This document shows positions 42,097 through 51,800 of a DNA stretch of 64,000 nt, in pieces. Every line of letters starts with the position of its first letter. The stretch's first letter is position 1. The notes below the pieces were generated by a model that was not told where the DNA came from, ran no database searches, and was given only the letters and a program-made list of their open reading frames with translations. Position numbers and translations under genes: made by a program. The stretch comes from JARRPM01 sp963765545 (GTDB lineage: Bacteria; Pseudomonadota; Gammaproteobacteria; Pseudomonadales; Halieaceae): the NCBI GenBank assembly GCA_963765545.1, contig CAVXWW010000004.1, positions 992,001-1,056,000 of the forward strand. Reading direction: 5' to 3'.

Positions 42097-44612
42097 GCCG
42101 CCATCAACATGACCTGCTCATACACAGCCCGCCCCCGTTCCGGCCCACTGGAATGCCTACTCAACGTGTCTGTGGGAACCAGCCGTTTGCTGCGCTGCCG
42201 TTTACCGGCGGGTGCGTTCTCCAGCGTAGCCAATGGAATTTCAGTAAATGCAGCTCGCCTTCTCGCCGCCGGGGCATCCTGGTAAAGGGTGGTGCGCATG
42301 CGTGGCAAGCGTCCTGCCGAGACAATTTGCTGCTCCATAAACGCCGGGGACCATTCCTGGCCGTGACCAGAGCCGGCCGCCCGGGTAATACTCTCGTTCA
42401 TCAGGGTGCCTCCCAGGTCGTTGACTCCGGCGGCGAGACAGGCCGCCACACCCTGCGCGCCCATTTTCACCCAGGACGCCTGGATATTATCGATCAAACC
42501 GTGCAGCACCAGCCTTGCGACTGAGTGCATCAGCAGCGCCTCCCGGAAGGTGGGGCCCTTCCGGGCTTTACCCTTCAGATACATGGGTGCTTCCATGTGC
42601 ACGAAGGGCAGCGGCACGAACTCGGTAAACCCCCCTGTGCGGCGCTGCAATTCGCGGATATGCCACAGGTGGCGCGCCCAATGGTGCACTTGGTCGATAT
42701 GGCCATACATAATGGTGGCAGTGGTGGGTAGCCCCGCTTCGTGAGCCGCCTCGATAACCTCAAGCCACTGGTCGGTACTGAGTTTGTCCGGGCACAACAG
42801 GCGCCGAACGTCATCGTGCAGGACTTCCGCTGCGGTGCCGGGCAGTGTACTCAGTCCCGCCTGTTTCAGCTGTTGCAGGAAGGAATCGATATCTACGCCC
42901 AGTGTGGCGGCACCCTGTGACACTTCCAGCGGCGAAAAGGCGTGCACATGCATACCCGGGGAGGCTGCGCGCACAGTGTGCAGAATGTCGAGGTAGGTCT
43001 GGCCGGTGTAATCCGGGTGAATACCACCCTGCATACAGACCTCGGTTGCCCCCCGCTGCCAGGCTTCGCTGCAGCGCCCGGCGATATCCCGGGCACTGAT
43101 ATCGTAGGGCAGACCGCGCAGGTCTTCACTGTGCTTGCCCTTGGAAAATGCGCAGAACTGGCATTTGAAGTAGCACACATTGGTGTAGTTGATATTGCGG
43201 TTCACCACGTAGGTAACCGTGTCGCCATTAACCTGCCGCCTGAGGTCGTCCGCCTGGCCCACCAGCCAGGCAAAATCGTCGCCACGGGCCCGGAACAGCC
43301 TGCTTATATCCGCTTCCGCCAGGTCATCGCCCTGCCGACAGCGCGCGACGATCTCGCGCAAATCTGCTGATACTGTCTGCGCCGCCGGAACCGCCGCGAG
43401 CAGCCGCGCTTCCACCGCCGGCATTGGCCGTTCTTCCCCTGGCACCCAGTCATCGCGGCGAGCAAAGCCGCCGGCGTCACTCTGTCTCAGCACTGCGCTG
43501 TGCACCCGCGGATGCAGCCAGCGATCAGCCGCGCTGGCAAATCCGGGGTAAATCGTCAGGCGCTGGTCCAGGAACTTGCCCGCCGCCGCAGTCTCCCGGG
43601 AAAGCTGTTCCAGGTGCGGCCATGGCGCTTCCGGGTTGACGTGGTCAGGAGTCAGCGGTGACACCCCACCCCAGTCATTGATACCCGCGGCAACCAGTTG
43701 GGGCAAGACCCCGGGACTGAGGTTGGGGGGTGCCTGGATGCTCATATCGGGACCAAAAACCAGACGCGCTATGGCTATGGTCCAAAGCAGTTCATTGAGA
43801 TCCGGTTCCGGAGCGGAGGCCATCAGGGTACCCGGCTTCGCGCGGAAATTCTGCACGATCACTTCCTGCAGGTGGCCGTGACGCTCATGCACTGCGCGCA
43901 AAGCCAGTAGCGACTCGATGCGTTCGCGACGGGTTTCGCCTATACCAATGAGAATACCTGAGGTAAACGGCACTGCCGCCTGGCCAGCCAGTTCCAGGGT
44001 CTGCAGGCGCACTGCCGGATCCTTGTCGGGGGAACCGTAGTGCGGCATGCCTTTTTCACACAGGCGCCCGGAGGCCGATTCCAGCATGATGCCCATGGAA
44101 GCGCTCACTTCCCTGAGTCCGGCGATTTCGGCGGCGGTCATGCAGCCCGCATTGATATGGGGTAACAAGCCGGTCTCATCCAATACCCTGGCCGCGACAT
44201 GGCACAGATAGGACAGCGTGTCGGGAAAACCCAGCTTTTCCAGTGCCTTTCTGGCCGCGCTGTAGCGCAGCTCCGGCTTTTCGCCCAGCGTGAACAGTGC
44301 CTCCTGGCAACCCAGGCGGGCGCCCTGGTGACACAGCTCCAGAACCTCGTCCACCTGCATAAACGCGCGATCGATCTTTTTCGGCGTACGGGCAAAGGTG
44401 CAGTAGTGACAGACATCACGACACAGGTGAGTAAGCGGGATAAATACCTTGCGCGAGTAGGTCACGACATTTCGAAAACCCTGGTCCCTGAGAACCCCGG
44501 CCACCGCAGCAAGTCGTTCAGTATCGGCGACCTCTGCCAGCGCCAGTGCCTGCCCGTCGCTGAGGGGCTGCCCCGCAAGCACTTCAGCTTGCAATGCCTG
44601 CCAATCAACCAT
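42087..44612 (-). CDS. fbiC: bifunctional FO synthase (CofG-CofH fusion)
   Basis: Makes 7,8-didemethyl-8-hydroxy-5-deazariboflavin (FO), the deazaflavin core of coenzyme F420. The 841-residue protein is a fusion of two radical-SAM domains: an N-terminal CofG-type with CRDVCHYCTFA near residue 61, and a C-terminal CofH-type with CYFKCQFCAFSKG near residue 478. This domain order is that of actinobacterial FbiC. Further FbiC text includes VQNFRAKPGTLM and CMQGGIHPDYTGQTY. ATG 44612 overlaps the cofC stop by 1 nt. It is the largest gene in the F420 operon and overlaps ung. Confidence 0.95.
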   Translation of the reverse strand: MVDWQALQAEVLAGQPLSDGQALALAEVADTERLAAVAGVLRDQGFRNVVTYSRKVFIPLTHLCRDVCHYCTFARTPKKIDRAFMQVDEVLELCHQGARLGCQEALFTLGEKPELRYSAARKALEKLGFPDTLSYLCHVAARVLDETGLLPHINAGCMTAAEIAGLREVSASMGIMLESASGRLCEKGMPHYGSPDKDPAVRLQTLELAGQAAVPFTSGILIGIGETRRERIESLLALRAVHERHGHLQEVIVQNFRAKPGTLMASAPEPDLNELLWTIAIARLVFGPDMSIQAPPNLSPGVLPQLVAAGINDWGGVSPLTPDHVNPEAPWPHLEQLSRETAAAGKFLDQRLTIYPGFASAADRWLHPRVHSAVLRQSDAGGFARRDDWVPGEERPMPAVEARLLAAVPAAQTVSADLREIVARCRQGDDLAEADISRLFRARGDDFAWLVGQADDLRRQVNGDTVTYVVNRNINYTNVCYFKCQFCAFSKGKHSEDLRGLPYDISARDIAGRCSEAWQRGATEVCMQGGIHPDYTGQTYLDILHTVRAASPGMHVHAFSPLEVSQGAATLGVDIDSFLQQLKQAGLSTLPGTAAEVLHDDVRRLLCPDKLSTDQWLEVIEAAHEAGLPTTATIMYGHIDQVHHWARHLWHIRELQRRTGGFTEFVPLPFVHMEAPMYLKGKARKGPTFREALLMHSVARLVLHGLIDNIQASWVKMGAQGVAACLAAGVNDLGGTLMNESITRAAGSGHGQEWSPAFMEQQIVSAGRLPRMRTTLYQDAPAARRRAAFTEIPLATLENAPAGKRQRSKRLVPTDTLSRHSSGPERGRAVYEQVMLMAACN

Positions 44613-45328
44613 CAACTCACCCCTTTGTTTCCGGGCGTCAAATCGCCCAGGCCCAACGATTCCAGCGCCAGGCTGAGCCGCGCGCCCAGCTCGGCACCGT
44701 GCAGAAAAGCGCCGGTATGGCCCTCTATAATACTGTCGAGCTGACGCAGCAGTAGCGCCACGTCGGCGGGTTCATCCACGTCCAGCCCCGTTCCCAGGCG
44801 ACGCAACACCACGGCAGGGATCTCCCTTGCGCGGGCTGACGCAAGGTGTCCGGCACAGCTGTCGTGGCCAAAGCAGAACGCCGGCATACTGGCCATATCA
44901 AAACTCAGCAGGTTGGTCCCTGTCCCGTGGCGGTCACAGCCTATCAACACCCCGCGGCCGCGACTGTCCAGCACCGCAGAAATATCGTCGGCGGACAACA
45001 GAGGCAGGTCCGCGTGAACCACCAGCACTGGTTGCTGGTGCTCCGCCAGAAGACGACTACTGGCCGCACGCGCTATCGCGTTGAGCCCGCGACAGTCAAA
45101 GGCCTTCTCGGGCCAGTGCAGCGCGCCATACTGCGCCGCCAGAAGGTGCGCCGACGGATCATCTGACAACAGGGTTATGCCCGCCACTTCCGGATGTGAC
45201 GCCAACACGGTCAGCACATCTTCGAGCATTGCCTGGGCCAGGCCACGTCGCTCCGACGGGCTGAGTAAACCCGCCAGCCGGGTCTTAGCCCGCACAAGAT
45301 CCTTAAGAGGTACCAGTGCCTGTACCAC
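44612..45328 (-). CDS. cofC: CofC/FbiD-like phospholactate guanylyltransferase
   Basis: Activates the three-carbon phosphate acceptor of F420 with GTP. The 238-residue protein begins LVPLKDLVRAKTRLAGLLSP, which fits the family start, and has the metal-site segment HADLPLLSADDI and the GTNLLSF segment. In different organisms the substrate is 2-phospholactate, phosphoenolpyruvate or 3-phosphoglycerate; I cannot decide from sequence. The GTG at 45328 has GGGAGC eight nt upstream, 5 nt after cofD stop. Confidence 0.88.
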   Translation of the reverse strand: MVQALVPLKDLVRAKTRLAGLLSPSERRGLAQAMLEDVLTVLASHPEVAGITLLSDDPSAHLLAAQYGALHWPEKAFDCRGLNAIARAASSRLLAEHQQPVLVVHADLPLLSADDISAVLDSRGRGVLIGCDRHGTGTNLLSFDMASMPAFCFGHDSCAGHLASARAREIPAVVLRRLGTGLDVDEPADVALLLRQLDSIIEGHTGAFLHGAELGARLSLALESLGLGDLTPGNKGVS

Positions 45329-45333
45329 TGCTA

Positions 45334-46296
45334 TCAGCTCCCGCCCAATTGTAGGACAAAACGCGCGAGTTCCTGCTTGTCCGCCCTGCTCTTCATCACA
45401 GTCGACGTGAGGGCCACTTCCACCCCCAACTCACGAATCGCCTCCGTCATTGTAGCGTCACCCTCATCAATCACGAAGCAGTCCATAAGTCCCGGGTAAC
45501 GGTTGCAGTAGTGCCTGGCAACACCCAGGGCCGACACATCCATACCGAGTTCAGTCATCATTTTTCCCGCCGGACCCTTCAGCGCTTTACCGCCGACTAT
45601 AGGCGACACAACCCGTACCGGCGCCGGGTTGTCTCGCAAAGCCAGCCACAGACCAGGCATCTGGAGGATGGGGTCGACACTGACAAAGGGGTTGGAGGGA
45701 CAGATAATCACGCTGCCAAAGCCCTTTTGCTGCAAGCGACGCATGACATCGCGATTGGGGCGGGCGGCGGATATCCCATCAAAACTGAACCCGCTTACCG
45801 CTGGTTCGCACTGGTCGCGCACAAAGTAGTGTTGAAACGGCAGGTCGCCGCCATCGGTATGCACTGTGGTATGTACAGGATCGTCTGTCATGGGGTAAAC
45901 ATGGCTGGCGACACCGAGCCGTGTTGCCAGGTCAGCTGTGCAGGCGCTGAGCCTGGCACCCGCCTTTATTTGCTGGGTACGCCACAGATGAGTGGCCATG
46001 TCCCGGTCTCCCAGCCTGAACCAGGTCTCTGCGCCCAATTGCTCCAGGGCGGCCATCGTCTGCCAGGTTTCGCCTTCCAGACCCCATCCCAGCGTGGCGT
46101 TTGCGCGGCCGCTAAGGGTATACAGCAAGGTGTCTATGTCCGGGCTGATGTGCAGCCCCAGGTGCGTGAAGTCATCTCCGGTATTGACCAGGGCATGCAG
46201 CTGTCCGGGGGCCAGCAGATCCGCCAGGCCCAGTGCAAGCTTGGCACCTCCGACGCCGCCGGTCAGCGCCAGTATGTCCTGTTGCGCAAGCGTCAT
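45334..46296 (-). CDS. cofD: 2-phospho-L-lactate transferase
   Basis: Transfers the activated three-carbon phosphate unit to FO, giving F420-0 or its dehydro form. The 320-residue protein has the signature ILALTGGVGGAKLALGLADLL at the N-terminus, LVNTGDDFTHLGLHISPDIDTLLYTL-like text near residue 36, and ICPSNPFVSVDPILQMPG near residue 195. The ATG at 46296 overlaps the cofE stop by 1 nt (TGATG). Confidence 0.93.
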   Translation of the reverse strand: MTLAQQDILALTGGVGGAKLALGLADLLAPGQLHALVNTGDDFTHLGLHISPDIDTLLYTLSGRANATLGWGLEGETWQTMAALEQLGAETWFRLGDRDMATHLWRTQQIKAGARLSACTADLATRLGVASHVYPMTDDPVHTTVHTDGGDLPFQHYFVRDQCEPAVSGFSFDGISAARPNRDVMRRLQQKGFGSVIICPSNPFVSVDPILQMPGLWLALRDNPAPVRVVSPIVGGKALKGPAGKMMTELGMDVSALGVARHYCNRYPGLMDCFVIDEGDATMTEAIRELGVEVALTSTVMKSRADKQELARFVLQLGGS

Positions 46297-47063
46297 CAGC
46301 GAAACATGTCCATGGCACGATCACGTATGAGCTTGCCCGAACCCTCGCTCGACGGCGGCAATTGTGCCCCCCTGGCCAGCACGACAGGCAGGCCCTGGGT
46401 CGCCTGCCCCATCAATAGAGAGGCGGCCGCCGCCAGCTCGTCGGCGACGGCCGGTTCGGTAACCTGCAGCACGTTCCCGAACATATCCAGCTCGCCGATC
46501 TGGTTGAGGACCGGGTCCAGGCCTGCCGTGCCTATCGCGATACCCACCGTGCCGTTGCGCCAGGCGCGGCCGGTACTGTCATTGATAATCACCTGGGGGG
46601 CCACGCCGACACGCGCCTCCAGAGCACTGCGCAAAGCGCGGGCCGACCCGTCAGGGTCTAGGGGTAACAACAACACCTGCGGGTCTTCGGCGCTGTTGGC
46701 GATGTTGGATCGATCGATACCCGCGTTGGCGTGGACATAGCCATTGCGATGCTCAACGATGATAACGCCCGGGCGAACTCGAATGACCTCGCGACTTTCC
46801 CCCAGCATCACCTCTACCTGCCGCGGGTCCTTTTGCGCCCGCCGTGCGAGCTCCAGCGCTTCGGGACCCGGGGTCACATCCGCCAGGCGGACGTAGCGCC
46901 CCTCGGCCTTGGATACGATTTTCTGCGCGATCACCAACACATCACCGGTCTGCAACTGCAGCGCGTTGTGATGTAGCGCATCGGCTAGAAGCTGGCCCAG
47001 ATCATCCCCCGGTTCCACCAGGGGAAAACCCTCAAGGGCTATCAACTCCAGCCTGGCGGGCAT
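46296..47063 (-). CDS. cofE: coenzyme F420-0:L-glutamate ligase
   Basis: Adds glutamate residues to F420-0. The 255-residue protein corresponds to the stand-alone CofE; the C-terminal nitroreductase-like domain of mycobacterial FbiB is absent. Supporting text: LADVTPGPEALELARRAQKDPRQVEVML, NAGIDRSNI, and NDSTGRAWRNGTVGIAIG. It overlaps npdG and cofD by 1 nt each. Confidence 0.93.
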   Translation of the reverse strand: MPARLELIALEGFPLVEPGDDLGQLLADALHHNALQLQTGDVLVIAQKIVSKAEGRYVRLADVTPGPEALELARRAQKDPRQVEVMLGESREVIRVRPGVIIVEHRNGYVHANAGIDRSNIANSAEDPQVLLLPLDPDGSARALRSALEARVGVAPQVIINDSTGRAWRNGTVGIAIGTAGLDPVLNQIGELDMFGNVLQVTEPAVADELAAAASLLMGQATQGLPVVLARGAQLPPSSEGSGKLIRDRAMDMFR

Positions 47064-47746
47064 CAGGCATCTCCCAGTCCACTGATCTTTATCCCCGCAT
47101 GACAGCCGTACTGCTTGTTAATCGAAATCAGCACGGAGGTGAGCGCCTCCGCGGCGGCCGCATTGTTGATCATGCCGGCGTGAAAGCCCCGCATACCCGC
47201 CGCCTCGACCAGAGTAATAACCTGCTGTCGCGCCTCTTTCTTATTGCCGCTGACAAGCACATCGCACTCCACGCCCTTGCCTTCCTGCAGGTGAGCCGCG
47301 GCCACATTCTGGAAAGCGGATACCACCCGCACATCCTCTCCCAGCAGGTCCTGGGCGATCTGCCCGGCGCTGCCTTCTGCCGGCAGCTGCACCCTGGCTA
47401 CCCTGGGAGGCACCAGTGGCACAGTGACGTCGATAAGAATCTTCCCCTGCAGCTGTGCCCGCACCGACTCCAGGGTACTGACCTGGTGGCTGAACGGCAC
47501 TGTCAGGGTAACGATTTCAGCGGCAGCGGCTGCGTCAGGATTGGACATGGCCTGCACCGTGACCTGGGCGACACCGCGCTCCGCCATGACTTCCCGCAGG
47601 TCCGCGACAGCGGCCTCGGCTTTTTCCTGGGTGCGGGAGCCAATAATCACCGTGTAACCCGCCTGTGCCCAGCGGCGTGCGAGCCCTGTGCCGAGGTCGC
47701 CCGTGCCGCCAAGAATGGCGAGCACCGGTAAATTTTCTGTGGTCAT
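47063..47746 (-). CDS. npdG: NADPH-dependent F420 reductase
   Basis: Transfers hydride between NADPH and F420. The 227-residue protein has the N-terminal NADP-binding AILGGTGDLGTGLARRW, the second signature IIGSRTQEKA and the C-terminal ISGLGD. It heads the F420 operon, so the cell can both make and reduce the cofactor. The ATG at 47746 has GGAGAG just upstream. It is divergent from the SDR gene with 164 nt between. Confidence 0.92.
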   Translation of the reverse strand: MTTENLPVLAILGGTGDLGTGLARRWAQAGYTVIIGSRTQEKAEAAVADLREVMAERGVAQVTVQAMSNPDAAAAAEIVTLTVPFSHQVSTLESVRAQLQGKILIDVTVPLVPPRVARVQLPAEGSAGQIAQDLLGEDVRVVSAFQNVAAAHLQEGKGVECDVLVSGNKKEARQQVITLVEAAGMRGFHAGMINNAAAAEALTSVLISINKQYGCHAGIKISGLGDA

Positions 47747-47910
47747 ATCTCTCCGTACTATCTAAGGTTGCGAGGGCAAGCGGGGTTTCGCTGCCCGGGA
47801 ATATCCAGCTCCCACGAATTCGGTTAGGATGGGCGCGGCCGAGGCATATTATGTAAATCAATGGCCAACCACAAGTCGCGACATAACAGCGACCGAAGGA
47901 GTCCAAGTAT

Positions 47911-48696
47911 ATGAGCAACCCGCTGGATTTTAGCGGCAGTGTCGTCCTGGTGACCGGTGGCGGCAAGGGGATAGGCAAGGGGATCGCAGAAACCTTTCTC
48001 GCAGCAGGAGCTCAGGTGGTCGTCTGCGGACGTTCCCGGCCAGCAAGCCTGCCGGAGCAAGGGGGGCATCAGGCGACCTTCATAAGCTGCGATGTAAGGG
48101 AGTTTGACCAGATCGAAGCCTGTATGGACCAGGTAGAAGAACAGTTCGGCCGTCTCGACGTTTTGATCAATAACGCCGGCGGTGCCCCCTTTGCCGACGC
48201 GGCAACTGCATCACCCAGATTCTCGGAAGCGATTATCCGCCTGAACCTGATCGCCCCACTTAACTTCAGCCAGCTGGCCAACCGGGTGATGCAGGATCAG
48301 CCAGCGGGTGGCTGCATCATCAATATCGCCAGTGTCAGCACCCTGCGACCATCGCCCGGTACCGCGGCATATGGGGCGGCCAAGGCCGGACTGGTCAACC
48401 TCGGCAGCTCCCTGGCAGTTGAGTGGGCGCCCCGGGTTCGCGTCAACGCAGTCGTTGTCGGCCTGACCCAAACAGAGCAATCGGCCCTGCACTACGGTGA
48501 CGAAGATGGTATTGCCGCCGTGGCCAACACCATACCCCTGGGCCGCATGGGCCTGCCCGCCGACGTCGGCAATGCCTGTCTCTTCCTCGCCTCTTCGCTG
48601 GCCTCCTACGTGAGTGGGACCAGCTTTGCAGTTCATGGTGGCGGCGAGAAACCGGCCTTTCTGGCGGCGGCGAATGTTAGAGAAAAAAGCCAATAA
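47911..48696 (+). CDS. SDR family oxidoreductase
   Basis: Classical short-chain dehydrogenase, 261 residues. It has the cofactor loop VTGGGKGIGKGIA near residue 13, the NNAG motif, the Ser of NIASVSTL, and the catalytic YGAAKAG. The GxxxGxG loop lacks an obvious acidic NAD selector. Substrate unknown; family members range from 3-ketoacyl reductases to steroid dehydrogenases. It is divergent from the F420 operon, and GAAGGAG precedes the ATG. Whether it is F420-linked is not shown: SDRs normally use NAD(P). Confidence 0.9.
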   Translation: MSNPLDFSGSVVLVTGGGKGIGKGIAETFLAAGAQVVVCGRSRPASLPEQGGHQATFISCDVREFDQIEACMDQVEEQFGRLDVLINNAGGAPFADAATASPRFSEAIIRLNLIAPLNFSQLANRVMQDQPAGGCIINIASVSTLRPSPGTAAYGAAKAGLVNLGSSLAVEWAPRVRVNAVVVGLTQTEQSALHYGDEDGIAAVANTIPLGRMGLPADVGNACLFLASSLASYVSGTSFAVHGGGEKPAFLAAANVREKSQ

Positions 48697-48722
48697 TTTC
48701 CCAAACAGCCCACCACCAGCCG

Positions 48723-48751
48723 TTTGTAGGGTATTGATATAAGGGTATACT
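48723..48751 (+). promoter_or_regulatory. candidate promoter of the DUF1631-GGDEF-EAL gene
   Basis: TATACT (48746-48751) stands 17 nt after TTTGTA (48723-48728), a weak -35. The distance to the start codon at 48828 would leave a leader of about 70 nt. Low confidence. Confidence 0.35.
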
Positions 48752-48827
48752 TTGATAAATGGAGTAACCTGCTTCAGATTTCCGCGCCCCATGGATGGTC
48801 CGGAATTACCCAGCATGCAGAGGTCAA

Positions 48828-51800
48828 ATGCCTGAACCCCTAGTGCAGCGCGTCGAACAAACCGCGAAACTCGAACTGGAGGACGGCACCCGGCTGGTCG
48901 GCGACCTGTCATCGATGCCCGACGGAGGGTTGCAGCTGGCGGCAACGCAGGTCTTGCGCTACCCCGGTGAAGGAAAACAGCCTGCGCTGCACACCGGCTC
49001 CAGGGCCACACTGGTGGTGGAGGACGCTCAAAGCGACAGCGGTGGTGACACAAGCAGTCCCGTTGAACTGACAAAAATTAACGGCAGCACACTCATATTG
49101 TCTTTCACCGACGCCGGTGCCGATGCCTCCAGGCGAATTCAGGCCGCGCTGGGTGAAAGTGACCAGCCGTCTTCTGGGGCAGTTGACCGCACGGGGTATG
49201 CGAGCGCACTGGAGCAGCTGGAACGAGAAAGCCTCTCGCGGCTTGAGAAGCGATTGAAACCCTTTGTCGGCGAGCTCGCCGATCATTTATTTGACCTGTC
49301 CACCCGGGTTCGTCAATCAAGTTCCGAACAGAATATATTTTACGATGCGACGATTGCCATGAGGCGCAACCGGGACGCCCTGTGCGCCGACGTTACCAAA
49401 CGGCTTGCCCGATTCTACAAGGATCCGGCGCTGATGCAGTCCGAGGCAAAACCCACCGAACCGGATGCCGAAGGCGGCGATCTGGACCTGGTGGATACTG
49501 CCGAGTTTGAAAGTGCGCTCGCCATTGAGCGCATGGTCAATCACGGCGAAGAGATTTACCGGGTGCCACTGGAGGCCCTTCTCATTCGCTACGCTTTGCT
49601 GATAGATGCAGATCCGAACAAGGTGGCGCTCCCGGTGCATGTCAGGCCGCTCAGCGATGCTTTTCAAAAAACCATCGCCAAGCAAAACTATGCGGGGCCA
49701 GTGCTGCTGAAGATCTTTGATTTTTTCAATGAGAAGTTCATAGGAGACCTCGAAAGCTATTACCTGCAGTTGAACCAGGGGCTCGCCAGACAGGGTATCG
49801 AACCAGACCTGGAGCGGGAAATCGCCGCCAAGGGCACCCTGCTTAAAAAGGATATCCCTGCGCGCCCCGTCGTTCAAAAGACTGCCGCGGCCAGCCCCGC
49901 GCCCGAACAAGACCCTTCCCAGCAAAGTGCCGAGCAGCCGACGGCGGGCCCCACCCTGGCAGACATGGCCCGTTCCATCGCTGGCTCGCAACCGGTCGCC
50001 CCGGCACCTGCTCCTGCACCGGCAAACAGCCAGCAGGCAAAATACGATAATATTTACAAGTCGGTGATCGACGCCCTGAACTTCAGGCGCTCCGCAGATG
50101 AATCATCGCCGGGGCCAGCCAGGGCTTACGACACACCACCTGCCGGGGGTGGCTGGGACGGCGCCGCTCTGGCGCCCGGTGGGGAGGGGCAGCAAAACCT
50201 GGCCACAGCCCAGGACATCGCACAGGTACTGGGCGCTCTGCAGCATGACCAACAGGCCAGGGCCGCGGTAGAGCAAAGCAATTCGCTGCGCGAGTATCTC
50301 GCCAATAACAAGCAACAGCTGGGAGAGCTGAAGGATAGCGACGGCCTTACAGCAGACAGTCTCAACCAGCTCGACCTCGTGGACAATCTGTTTGGCACGA
50401 TCAGGTCTCAAATCGATGTGAGCAGCGAGCTGAGGCCAGCGCTGGGGGACCTGCAGATTCCACTGGCCAAACTGGCGCTGTTGGACCCGCGCTTTTTCCT
50501 GGAGCGGGACCATCCGGCGCGCAGCACACTGGACAAACTCGCCCAGCTGTCCAACCCGGCCAACTTCCCCAATAAAACTCTGGAGGGCCGCATTGGCGAG
50601 ATTGTCGACCAAATAGTCAGCAACTACGACAATGACAGCTCGGTGTTCAGTGAAGCACTGGTAAAAATTGAAAAGCTGGTAACCCAACAGGAACGCGCAC
50701 TCACCCGCAACGTAGAACGCGTGGTGCGCATCGAGGAGGGCCAGGAGAAGTTACTCAAGGCACAACAGGCGGTCGACAAGGTTATCGCCGCCAAGGTCAA
50801 GACGGCTCATGCGCCCAGTGCACTGGTCGATCTTGTCGACAACGGCTTACGCGATCTGCTGGTACTGACGCATATCAAGGAAGGTACTGACAGCAGGGGC
50901 TGGAACGACCACCTCAAGACCCTGGACCAGTTGGGCCAGTGGCTTAGCGAGCACGAGCAGCAGGACACCAACGATGAAATGATGACGCAGCGGGGGCTGG
51001 AAGCCGGCACTCTGATCGATATGGTGGAACAGCAGATCGCCTCGGGGCTGCCGACCAATGTTTCGCACCAGAAGGTACTGGATGAACTGCGCGAGATTGT
51101 CTCCGGCAGCCGCGATGTAGAGTTTGTAAACTGCACCAGCGAAGATGTGGAGGCGCAACCCGAACCGGCGCAAGTGCGCGCCAAAGTGGAAGACCTGCCG
51201 CGACTGCGCCGCTGGGTAATGCGTGTTGAGCAGCTGGAAAAAGGTACCTGGCTGGCCTACAGGGACAAGGCGGGCAAAAAGGTTCGCATGCAACTGGCCT
51301 GGGTGAGTGAGGAGCGCGACCGCTATATTTTCGTTAACGAGCGCGGTCAGAAAGTAGCCGATATCAGCAATATACAACTCGCCCGACAGCTGAGCCGGGG
51401 CATGCAACCCCCCGCCCCGGCGGACAAGCTCTCGGTTGTTGACAAGAGTCTGTACCAGACACTTGAACACGTGCAGAAAACGCTCAGTTTTGCGCGCAAT
51501 CACGACGCACTGACCAAACTTATCAACCGGGCCACATTCCTGGACCAGATGGGACGGGCACTGCGCCATGCTCAGCAAAAGGGCTCACAGCATGCGGTAC
51601 TCTACCTCAACATTGACCAGTTCAAGCTGGTTAACGAGGTGTACGATCGCATCCATGGAGACCAGGTACTGCTGGAATTCGCGCGACTGCTGGCGCAGCT
51701 GCACAGTAAAAAATCCTCCTCCGCGAGGATTGAGTCGGATAGCTTCGCCGTACTGCTGCTGGATCGCACCATGAAACAGGCGATGCAAATAGCCCAGAAA

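Noticed and set aside
47911..48696. SDR as an F420-dependent enzyme
   Set aside because: Classical SDRs use NAD(P); its divergent position by the F420 operon is not enough evidence.
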